Shown here: positions 1 through 5,844 of the stretch, one piece after another
How the letters are laid out: every line of letters starts with the position of its first letter
Numbering within the stretch: the stretch's first letter is position 1
The notes under the pieces: generated by a model
Databases searched by the model: none
What the model saw: only the letters and a program-made list of their open reading frames with translations
Told to the model about the DNA's origin: nothing
Program-made: the position numbers and the translations under genes
Assembly: GCA_007571115.1 (NCBI GenBank)
Contig: RKSA01000228.1
Location: 1 to 11,305 of the forward strand
Length of the DNA: 11,305 nt
Direction of reading: 5' to 3'
From: Gammaproteobacteria bacterium
GTDB lineage: Bacteria > Pseudomonadota > Gammaproteobacteria > Pseudomonadales > Pseudohongiellaceae

Positions 1-729
1 GAAGGCGTAGCGCTTGCCATCGGCCGATAGCGCTGGCACCTCGTTTTGCTGCGCTGCGGGCTTGCCGTCAAGGCTGCTTGTCGGCAGCCATTGCTGGTCG
101 TATTGTCGCGTCGTCAGGGCAATATCGGCCTGATCGGGCACCGTGACGGCCTGTTGTGGCATCGATGGTGTCGACCGCAGAGTCGATAGCGCCAGCCAGC
201 CTGCCATCAGCGCTGCCAGGGCGACAGCGGGAAGCACGAGCGCTGGCCTGGGCAGGGCGTTGCGTCGCCAGGCCGCCGCATCCGGCGCCTGCTCGACGAC
301 GAGCCGATAGCCCTTCTTCGGCACCGTTTCGATCGCCACCCGGCTGCGACCGTCGGCGACCGCCAGCTTCTTGCGCAAGGCAGATACCGCTCGCGTCAGC
401 GAATTGTCGGTCACGATCACTCGCGGCCACAATTCGGCGATCAGTTCGTCGCGATGCAAGGTCTGCCCGGGACTTGCGGCAAGGCAGCAAAGCAGGTGCA
501 TCAGTCGCGGCTCGAGCTTGCGCTCGCCGCTGCTGCTATTGCCATTGCCGTTGCCATGAAGAGCGCCGTGATGGAAAATCCGGTTGCAAGTCGGCTCGAT
601 CCGCCAGTCGCCGATGACGAAGTCCTCGCGCCACCGCTGCTGCGACCGGGGATGCTGCTGTTCCAGCTTCTTTTCCAACTTCTTTTCCAACTTCTTTTCC
701 AACTGTTCCCCTGGCTGTTTTTCCAACAC
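1..729 (-). CDS. CadC-like membrane-bound winged-helix regulator with TolB-like C-terminus (partial)
   Basis: The C-terminal part lies beyond the left edge; 243 codons are visible. The start is GTG at 729-727: an in-frame TAA lies at 775-777, no ATG precedes the DNA-binding domain, and GGAG ends 6 bases upstream. Residues 8-23 are a charged LEKK repeat. A winged-helix domain of the OmpR/CadC type spans about 37-145, with the recognition helix at 109-121 (NSLTRAVSALRKKL) and the wing at 133-143 (IETVPKKGYRL). A low-complexity insert (GNGNGNSSSG) lies before the first helix. One hydrophobic membrane segment spans about 164-182. The last visible residues (ALSADGKRYAF) look like the first blade of a TolB/WD40-type propeller. 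In this family a cytoplasmic DNA-binding head is joined to a periplasmic sensor. It is divergent from the HtrA protease gene, so it could sense envelope conditions, but its targets are unknown. No phosphoacceptor receiver domain is present. Confidence 0.85.
   Translation of the reverse strand, partial: MLEKQPGEQLEKKLEKKLEKKLEQQHPRSQQRWREDFVIGDWRIEPTCNRIFHHGALHGNGNGNSSSGERKLEPRLMHLLCCLAASPGQTLHRDELIAELWPRVIVTDNSLTRAVSALRKKLAVADGRSRVAIETVPKKGYRLVVEQAPDAAAWRRNALPRPALVLPAVALAALMAGWLALSTLRSTPSMPQQAVTVPDQADIALTTRQYDQQWLPTSSLDGKPAAQQNEVPALSADGKRYAF
661..708 (-). repeat. 12-base tandem repeat (four copies) coding for LEKK repeats
   Basis: Four head-to-tail 12-base units (plus-strand form TTCCAACTTCTT, with changes in the first and last copies) lie inside the 5' end of the CadC-like gene. 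They encode LEKKLEKKLEKKLE, a strongly charged, probably helical stretch ahead of the winged helix. Copy-number change would keep the reading frame, because the unit is four codons. Confidence 0.85.
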
Positions 730-774
730 GGCAAGCTCCGGGTTCTCGAATCGCCGATTGACGATAGCTTTCGC

Positions 775-803
775 TTAGACGTTGCAGACGGCCAAATGGT
801 TCC
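775..803 (-). promoter_or_regulatory. Candidate ECF-sigma (sigma-E-like) promoter of the CadC-like regulator
   Basis: On the minus strand GGAACC (803-798) is followed by 16 bases and then CGTCTAA (781-775). This is the classical ECF -35/-10 arrangement (GGAAC-N16/17-CGTC). Transcription would start about 40 bases before the GTG at 729. The match is read directly from sequence; which sigma factor is involved is inference. Confidence 0.5.
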
Positions 804-1068
804 AGAACGAAACCGTCAACACATACGTAAGGCCGAATTCGGTTCTTCCAAGAAGCGCAAGCGGCCTGCGATGCGGGATTTTGCGCAGATGTGTTGCCGC
901 GATGGAATCCGTCATCGCTTCGTGGGCATGAAATCTGGACCTTTTCTTCACGTCTTCCTCAGGAAAATCGCGCTTGCCGCCGTCATGCTTGGGTTCGTGG
1001 ATCGCTGCCGGCCGGTGGCGTCCGGATTGCAACGAACATCATGCAAACAGACAGTAAGGAGTCATTCG
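804..1068. other. Divergent intergenic region between the CadC-like gene and htrA
   Basis: About 340 bases separate the two divergent starts (730-1068), and this is the part not taken by the ECF-like promoter. It holds a CCGAATTCGG palindrome (833-842), a small TTCTT-CC-AAGAA inverted repeat (843-854) and the AAGGAG ribosome site of htrA (1056-1061). I see no convincing -35/-10 pair for htrA. A minus-strand open frame from 1032 to 775 has no family resemblance and is not called. Confidence 0.45.
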
Positions 1069-2487
1069 ATGATCAAGCGAAACGCAATTTTCCAATCGTC
1101 CCCACCCCTGGTCTGGGGCTTCGGGCTCGCCATCCTGCTCGCGCTGGCGCTTGCCAGCCAGGCGAGGGCTGCGAGCGACGAGGCATCGGCCCGGGGCCTG
1201 CCGACCCTGGCGCCGATGCTCGAAGAGATCAGCGGCGCCGTGGTCGAGATCGTCACGCTGAGAGAGGTTCCCGCCCGGCGCGCCTTCTCCTTCTTCGATA
1301 GCGACGAGCTTCCCGAAGATGTGCAGCGGTTCCTTGAGGACAACCTCCCCGGATTCGATTTTCCCGGCAACCGAAGGCCCCCGGCAATGCAAGGCCGCGG
1401 ATCGGGGGTCATCGTCGATGCCGAGGCGGGGCTGGTGCTGACCAACCACCATGTCGTCAGGCGCGCCGATTCGATCACCGTTCGCCTCACCGACGGTCGC
1501 AGCATCGAAGCCGATCTGCTCGGCAGCGATTCCCGCACCGACCTGGCGCTGCTGCGTATCGAGCTCGACGAACTCGTCGCAATCGACTTCGCCGATATCG
1601 ATACCGTTCGCGTCGGCGATTACGTCGTCGCGCTTGGCAATCCCTTCGGCATCGGCCTGACCGCGACCACGGGAATCGTCAGCGCGCTCGGCCGGTCGGG
1701 CCTGAACCGCAACAACTACGAAGATTTCATCCAGACCGACGCAGCGATCAATGTCGGCAATTCGGGAGGCGCCCTCGTCGACCTCGAAGGCAACCTGGTC
1801 GGAATCAATACCGCGATCATGAGCCGCAGCGGCGGTGGCAGCAACGGCATCGGCTTCGCGGTGCCAGCCGACATGGCGCAGACGGTCATGGAGCATCTCG
1901 AGCGCGATGGCGAAGTCCGGCGCGGTCTGCTTGGCGTTTCCATTGCCGATGTCACTCCCGAAGTTGCCGCAACGCTGGATCTCGAAACCGACTCGGGCGC
2001 CGTGGTGATGGCGATATCGCCCGATAGCGGTGCCGAAGCCGCTGGCATTGAAGTGTCCGACGTGATCGTCGAACTCGATGGCGAGGCGATTGCAAGCTCC
2101 CGGGAATTGCGCAATGCGGTTGGTCTGATGCGCAAGGGGGACGAAGTGCAAGTGGCCTTGCTTCGCGACGGACGCCGTCTAGAGCTCGAAGCGATTATCG
2201 GCGGCGCCGCTGCTGCCGACGATTCCCGGGCCAGCCAGTACACGAGTTTCCGCGGCGCGCTTTTGCGCGATGCCAGCGACGCATCGGGAATCGCGGTCAT
2301 CGATGTCACCGAAGGCAGCGCTGCATGGTCCGCCGGAATGAGAGCCGATGACCTCATCATTTCCGTCAATCGCAGCGCGGTCGAGTCCCTGCGCGAATTC
2401 AACGAACTCGTTGAAGAAGACACTGACGAACTCGCCGCGATCACCGTGCTTCGCGATGACCGCGAAATGCTGCTGTTGCTGCGCTAG
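1069..2487 (+). CDS. Periplasmic serine endoprotease of the HtrA/DegP-DegQ family
   Basis: 472 residues, the usual size for Do-type proteases. The ATG at 1069 has AAGGAG 7 bases upstream and begins a clear signal peptide (hydrophobic core about 14-30, likely cut after ARA at 34). The open frame continues far upstream, but that part lacks coding character. The trypsin-like domain (about 45-280) has the full triad: H128 in LTNHHVV, D158 in SRTDLALL and S232 in NVGNSGGAL. Two PDZ domains follow at about 286-377 and 393-470. The family degrades or refolds damaged envelope proteins as trimers or larger cages. A short acidic segment (about 74-97) sits where the LA loop lies in relatives. The gene stands alone and faces away from the CadC-like regulator. 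A degP/degQ/mucD assignment cannot be made from sequence by eye. Confidence 0.95.
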   Translation: MIKRNAIFQSSPPLVWGFGLAILLALALASQARAASDEASARGLPTLAPMLEEISGAVVEIVTLREVPARRAFSFFDSDELPEDVQRFLEDNLPGFDFPGNRRPPAMQGRGSGVIVDAEAGLVLTNHHVVRRADSITVRLTDGRSIEADLLGSDSRTDLALLRIELDELVAIDFADIDTVRVGDYVVALGNPFGIGLTATTGIVSALGRSGLNRNNYEDFIQTDAAINVGNSGGALVDLEGNLVGINTAIMSRSGGGSNGIGFAVPADMAQTVMEHLERDGEVRRGLLGVSIADVTPEVAATLDLETDSGAVVMAISPDSGAEAAGIEVSDVIVELDGEAIASSRELRNAVGLMRKGDEVQVALLRDGRRLELEAIIGGAAAADDSRASQYTSFRGALLRDASDASGIAVIDVTEGSAAWSAGMRADDLIISVNRSAVESLREFNELVEEDTDELAAITVLRDDREMLLLLR

Positions 2488-2504
2488 CCTCGCCGAAGCT
2501 GCTT

Positions 2505-2527
2505 GGGGGCCAGTCGTGCTGGCCCCC
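2505..2527. terminator. Hairpin between convergent htrA and SURF1 genes
   Basis: A perfect 9-base stem (GGGGGCCAG pairing with CTGGCCCCC) with a 5-base loop TCGTG lies 18 bases after the htrA stop and 11 bases beyond the SURF1 stop. It could end transcription from both sides. No run of T follows on either strand, so it is not a textbook intrinsic terminator. Confidence 0.55.
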
Positions 2528-2537
2528 GGGAGCATTG

Positions 2538-3317
2538 TCAGCTCGAATCGCGAAGCAGCGACCAGAGATTTGAACTCGCCAGCAGGCTGATCGTCAAAAC
2601 CGCCAGGGCAGCGGCGAACCACTGCAAGGCGTAGGAAAGATTTTGCGTGTATTCGGCGGGTCCGACGCCTGCTGCGGGCCAATGGCGAACGAGTGTACCG
2701 GGCTGTTGCGCTATCAGCCTGACGCTGAACGGAAACAGCTCCTCGCCGTAGACCGTGGAAAGTTCGGCGATATCGAGGCTGCGCACGCGCAAAGGCCAGT
2801 TGTCTGGGTCGATTTCGTTGCGGAAGATTCTGGCGTCGGCGGCCGGCACGTGGATCTGGGCGCCGAGACGAAGCGTCCCTGTCGCTGGCCGCAGGTTCAG
2901 GTCTTCGATGTCGATTCCGGCGCCATTGACCCAGCCTCGCTCGACCAATACGAGTTCGCCAGTGGCGGCGAGGCGAAATGGCGTAACGACGCCATAGCCG
3001 ATCTGGCTGTCGAAAAACTCCGCCAGGATCAGGATGGCGCGGTCGTTCTCGTAATGGCCATCGAGCATGACGTGGCGGTTCGGCAATTCGGGGTTGGCGG
3101 GATGCAGGTGACCGCGCGGGATTTCTTCCAGTCGCGGGGCGGTGAGCGAAAGCCGCGCTTCGAGCTCGCGGCGCGCTTCGACCTTTTCCCCGGCGCGTTC
3201 GAGCTGCCACCAGCTCAGGCGCAGCAAGCCGGCCACGCTCATCAGCAGCGCAGCGACGATGATCCAGTTGAGGCGGATTCGCAATGCGCCGATGTTGAGT
3301 TCTCGATGGAGTTGCAC
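2538..3317 (-). CDS. SURF1-family cytochrome oxidase assembly protein
   Basis: 259 residues in the usual SURF1 layout: an N-terminal membrane helix (about 17-35), a periplasmic domain and a C-terminal membrane helix (about 231-248). Family marks are SWWQLERAGEK (35-45), GYGVVTPFRL (107-116), LVERGWV (124-130) and YALQWF (229-234). SURF1 helps insert haem a into subunit I of aa3-type oxidases. The start is GTG at 3317 with GAGG 9 bases upstream; no ATG lies nearby in frame. It begins only 18 bases after the RpiR-type gene, so the two may share a transcript, which is odd because SURF1 genes usually sit in cox clusters. The conserved H-x-x-Y-A motif that carries the haem-binding His reads N226-L-S-Y-A here. 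Confidence 0.9.
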   Translation of the reverse strand: MQLHRELNIGALRIRLNWIIVAALLMSVAGLLRLSWWQLERAGEKVEARRELEARLSLTAPRLEEIPRGHLHPANPELPNRHVMLDGHYENDRAILILAEFFDSQIGYGVVTPFRLAATGELVLVERGWVNGAGIDIEDLNLRPATGTLRLGAQIHVPAADARIFRNEIDPDNWPLRVRSLDIAELSTVYGEELFPFSVRLIAQQPGTLVRHWPAAGVGPAEYTQNLSYALQWFAAALAVLTISLLASSNLWSLLRDSS

Positions 3318-3335
3318 GATGCGATACCTCGATCT

Positions 3336-4217
3336 TCAGGCGCCGCTTGCGGCTTCGCTGTCGCCCCGGGAGTCGCGGGTCAAGGCCAATGTGATGACCA
3401 GCGTCTGGACAAGCACGATATGCGGCGCCAGCGGCTCGAACCGATGCACTTCCGGATCGCGCACGACCAGATTCAGGCTCGAGTTGCGAGCGAGTGCGCT
3501 CGTGGGGCTCGTGCTGATCGCCAGCACCGGAACCTGGCGCTGGTGCGCCGCAGTGACGCTTTCGAGGATTGCATCGGGAAAATCGACGAGCGAGATCGCC
3601 ACGAGCAAGTCGTCTTTCGTCAGGCTTGCCAGTTGATACGGCAACATTTCCGGGCCCGAATCGGGCAGATGGCATTGACAGCCCAGCTTGACCAGGCCCA
3701 GTGACAGGCACGTCGCCACCGGCCAGGCGTGACGCGGGCCGATGACATGAATCGACCGCGCCTGATCGAGCATTTGCACCGCCCGCCGCAATTCGCGCGG
3801 GTCGAGTTCGTACCTGAGCCGGTTGATGGCGGTGATCGAGGCATTCGCGAGCGCGTCGAGCATGACGTTCAAGTCGCTGCCATCGGCCTTGGCAAGCCGC
3901 GCCCGCTGTTCCTTGACCTGGTAGCGGAACGAGTCCGCGACTTCGGTCAGATGGGCGCGAAACGCCTGTTGCATGTCGCTGAATCCGCGATAGCCGAACA
4001 ATTTGGCGAAACGGACCAGGGTCGATGGCTGCACGCCGCTTTCGCCCGCAGCCTGGGTGATTGTTTGCAAGGCAAAGCGGCCCGGGTCGGCCAGCAGGTA
4101 TTCGGCGACCCGTTTCAGATGTGGACTCAAGGATTCGTACTGGCGCTGAATTTCTCCTTGCAGCCAGTCGAAACCCTTGAACTGAACTTCTTGTTTCATG
4201 TCGTCGAAGCAAAGCAT
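3336..4217 (-). CDS. RpiR/MurR-family transcriptional regulator (HTH + SIS)
   Basis: 293 residues, typical of the family. The N-terminal helix-turn-helix domain (about 22-90) includes LSPHLKRVAEYLLADP and the recognition region GVQPSTLVRFAKLFGYRGF. The SIS sugar-phosphate-binding domain covers about 145-280 (IHVIGPRHAWPVA, DDLLVAISL, VPVLAISTSPTSALA). Such regulators usually control sugar, amino-sugar or inositol catabolism and respond to a phosphosugar. The ATG at 4217 is chosen over ATG 4199, which has no ribosome site; the upstream GGA is weak in either case. It is divergent from a SIS-only relative, with a palindromic candidate operator between them, and it ends 18 bases before the SURF1 gene. 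Control of the nearby isomerase/oxidoreductase operon is a reasonable inference but is not shown. Confidence 0.92.
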   Translation of the reverse strand: MLCFDDMKQEVQFKGFDWLQGEIQRQYESLSPHLKRVAEYLLADPGRFALQTITQAAGESGVQPSTLVRFAKLFGYRGFSDMQQAFRAHLTEVADSFRYQVKEQRARLAKADGSDLNVMLDALANASITAINRLRYELDPRELRRAVQMLDQARSIHVIGPRHAWPVATCLSLGLVKLGCQCHLPDSGPEMLPYQLASLTKDDLLVAISLVDFPDAILESVTAAHQRQVPVLAISTSPTSALARNSSLNLVVRDPEVHRFEPLAPHIVLVQTLVITLALTRDSRGDSEAASGA

Positions 4218-4275
4218 CGCTCGATCCGAACGGGCAATCTACCACAGAATGGCTCGCCAGCAAGGCGCTGCCGTC

Positions 4276-4291
4276 TTGAAAAAAATTTCAA
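4276..4291. promoter_or_regulatory. Candidate RpiR operator TTGAAA-N4-TTTCAA
   Basis: A perfect inverted repeat, TTGAAA-AAAA-TTTCAA, sits in the AT-rich divergent gap between the RpiR-type gene and the SIS-only gene. A wider repeat (CTTGAA 4275-4280, TTCAAG 4296-4301) overlaps it. A second palindrome, AATGT-T-ACATT, lies at 4314-4324. RpiR-family sites are commonly A/T-rich palindromes with GAAA/TTTC half sites, so autoregulation is likely. Confidence 0.5.
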
Positions 4292-4366
4292 TAGCTTCAA
4301 GTCAAATCGAATAAATGTTACATTCATGGCGAATCATGAGGGGCCTTGCGCGGGGATCAAGACCGG

Positions 4367-4933
4367 ATGGCTGTCATCCCACCAGGCCGCAGCGACCACT
4401 TCGGCACTGCGGCAAGCAACGATATTGGCGATACCCTTGATGCGATTTCGCAAGCTTCGGCACGTTCGATCGACAACTTGAAAACGAGCTTGTGCGGCGA
4501 GACCTTGCGTCGGGCAGTGTGTCTGCTCAACGAGGCTGGCAGGATCTGCGTGATCGGCCCTGGTGCCGCCGCGCCGGTTGCCGTGCTGCTGGGTAACGGG
4601 CTCAGCGAACGCGGTCTCGATTGCCTGATTTGCGGTGCATTCGCGACCGTCGACGATTGCGACCTCTCCAGCTACGGGAGTTGTGACCTGCTCATCGCTA
4701 TCGAATTGCCTGGCAGGAACCTGTCTGCCAAGATCGTCGATCTCGCCCGCGCGAGGGGAATTCCGGTGCTCGCAATCACCGAGTCAATGACCTCGGCGGC
4801 CGCCGGCTATTGTCACTTGCGCCTGCCGGCGTCAAACTCGGAAATCCATGGCGAACCGGTATTGGCTGGCACCCTGGTCGTCGCGCAACTGCTGTTGCTC
4901 GCGCTCGAGCGAACTCTGGTCAGCGTCGACTGA
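4367..4933 (+). CDS. SIS-domain protein, RpiR relative lacking the DNA-binding domain
   Basis: 188 residues from ATG 4367. An in-frame TGA lies at 4337-4339, so the only longer option is TTG 4346, whose GAGGGG is too close (2 bases). The protein is one SIS domain. It aligns by eye with the C-terminal half of the divergent RpiR regulator: LRRAVCLLNEAGRICVIGP matches LRRAVQMLDQARSIHVIGP, CDLLIAIELP matches DDLLVAISLV, and IPVLAITESMTSAAA matches VPVLAISTSPTSALA. The first 30 or so residues have no helix-turn-helix. It could bind a sugar phosphate, or pair with the full-length regulator through SIS-SIS contacts. A diverged remnant of a duplicated regulator is the alternative. The frame is intact with codon use like its neighbours, so I treat it as a real gene. 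Confidence 0.8.
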   Translation: MAVIPPGRSDHFGTAASNDIGDTLDAISQASARSIDNLKTSLCGETLRRAVCLLNEAGRICVIGPGAAAPVAVLLGNGLSERGLDCLICGAFATVDDCDLSSYGSCDLLIAIELPGRNLSAKIVDLARARGIPVLAITESMTSAAAGYCHLRLPASNSEIHGEPVLAGTLVVAQLLLLALERTLVSVD

Positions 4934-4937
4934 CCGG

Positions 4938-4964
4938 GATGCCGGCATCTGCGGCCCGCCGCAG
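4938..4964. terminator. Two adjoining small hairpins after the SIS gene
   Basis: A GATGCC/GGCATC palindrome (4938-4949) adjoins a CTGCGG-CCCG-CCGCAG stem-loop (4949-4964). Both lie in the 47-base gap between convergent genes. There is no T run, so terminator function is only plausible. Confidence 0.3.
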
Positions 4965-4980
4965 CAAGCGCAGAACAGGT

Positions 4981-5580
4981 TCAGAGCAGAATTCCCAGCA
5001 CTGCGGCCATGGCGACTGTCAGCCCCACGAACGTTGCAATCAGCTTGAAAACGAGATTGGACAAGGTCTTGTGGATGTCGGCAAATCCGGCCTGCATTTC
5101 CTTGCGCAGTTCGCCGATGCCGTCCTGCATCCCCTTGCGCAGCTCGCCGACGCCGTCCTGCATTTCCTTGCGCAGCTCGCCGACGCCGTCCTGCATCTCC
5201 TTGCGCAGTCCGCCGATGCCGTCCTGCATTTCCTTGCGCAGTCCGCTGATGCCGTCCTGCATTTCCTCGCGCAGTTCGCCGATGCCGTCCTGCATCTCCT
5301 CGCGCAGTCCGCTGATGCCGTCCTGTATCTCCTTGCGCAGTCCGCTGGAAGTGTTCTGTGTCTCCTTGCGCAGAGTCCCGAGCTCGGACTGGAGTTCCTC
5401 GCGCAGCTCTGCCCGCTGCTCGGCGAAACGCTTGTCGAGCGCGTGGTCCAGGTATTCCTTGGTCACCAAGTCCTTGACTGCTTCGGCAGTGACTTCGGTC
5501 ACCGCGTTCGCCTGACTCTCGGGCATGCCCGACTCCCTCAATTTCGTGCATGCTGCCAATCTATCAAAAGAATGCTTCAT
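4981..5580 (-). CDS. DUF1640-like coiled-coil protein with C-terminal membrane anchor
   Basis: 199 residues from ATG 5580, which has GGGAG 7 bases upstream; a TTG at 5598 in the same frame lacks such a site. The N-terminal part (about 3-50, FDRLAACTKLRESGMPESQANAVTEV) resembles the start of DUF1640/CCDC90-type proteins. Residues about 56-165 form a helix of 11-residue repeats around LRKEMQDGIGE, with hydrophobic residues spaced 4-4-3 (L, M, I/V), a hendecad coiled-coil pattern. A single hydrophobic segment (about 177-199) ends the protein. The expected product is an oligomeric stalk fixed in the inner membrane. The function of bacterial members is not known to me. It is convergent with the SIS gene and divergent from the isomerase operon. 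Confidence 0.8.
   Translation of the reverse strand: MKHSFDRLAACTKLRESGMPESQANAVTEVTAEAVKDLVTKEYLDHALDKRFAEQRAELREELQSELGTLRKETQNTSSGLRKEIQDGISGLREEMQDGIGELREEMQDGISGLRKEMQDGIGGLRKEMQDGVGELRKEMQDGVGELRKGMQDGIGELRKEMQAGFADIHKTLSNLVFKLIATFVGLTVAMAAVLGILL
5092..5421 (-). repeat. 33-base tandem repeat array, about 10 copies
   Basis: Seven close copies (5092-5322) and three decayed ones (5323-5421) of a 33-base unit sit inside the coiled-coil gene. On the plus strand each good unit begins CTGCAT and contains TTGCGCAG or TCGCGCAG, then ends GCCGTC. Copies differ mostly at third codon positions, so the protein repeat is under selection. There are no spacers, so this is not a CRISPR array. Confidence 0.9.
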
Positions 5581-5617
5581 TGTGAAACTCCCATGCAAAA
5601 TTTCTGTGCGAGACTTT

Positions 5618-5669
5618 CATGCGGGTCTTCCGCATGGTTCCAGGGGCGGCGCGGAACCCGCGTGCCGCC
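5618..5669. other. Cluster of inverted repeats in the divergent gap (RNA structure or REP-like element)
   Basis: The sequence can form CATGCGG-GTCTT-CCGCATG (5618-5636). A second stem pairs GGCGGC (5645-5650) and the following GCGG with CCGC and GCCGCC (5664-5669) around an AAC loop, with GT bulged; TTT follows on the plus strand. GGTTCC/GGAACC (5636-5641, 5653-5658) is an alternative pairing. The position between two divergent genes, outside coding sequence, suggests a small RNA, a leader structure or a REP-type repeat. I recognise no named family. Confidence 0.4.
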
Positions 5670-5844
5670 TTTGCACGAGGACAGTCTAGTCATGATCGTG
5701 GGAATTGCCATGTTTTGGCGAAAAATAGTTTGGCGCGGGCAGAGCATTGGCGCCATGGGGGCAGAAAATGCTCGGCAAGACTGCATTTGCATCGCGATTC
5801 TGGTAGTTTGGCGGCAAATCCAGTAACTGGCAGGAGCATTCGGA

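Noticed and set aside
775..1032. 85-residue minus-strand open frame upstream of the CadC-like gene
   Set aside because: No recognisable motif, no clear ribosome site, and it lies in the divergent promoter gap in frame with but separated by a stop from the regulator.
454..1068. Open frame running upstream of htrA that would add 205 residues
   Set aside because: It crosses the CadC-like gene antisense and lacks family likeness, while ATG 1069 has a good ribosome site and a clear signal peptide.
2179..4263. Long minus-strand open frame of about 690 codons
   Set aside because: It covers the SURF1 and RpiR genes in another frame and has the arginine-rich composition of a GC-rich shadow frame.
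5092..5421. CRISPR-like periodic repeats
   Set aside because: Units are head to tail with no spacers and code for an in-frame 11-residue protein repeat.
4810..5826. Plus-strand open frame with LADAVLHFLAQ-like repeats
   Set aside because: The repeats are the antisense reading of the 33-base array in the coiled-coil gene, which has the ribosome site, family likeness and membrane anchor.
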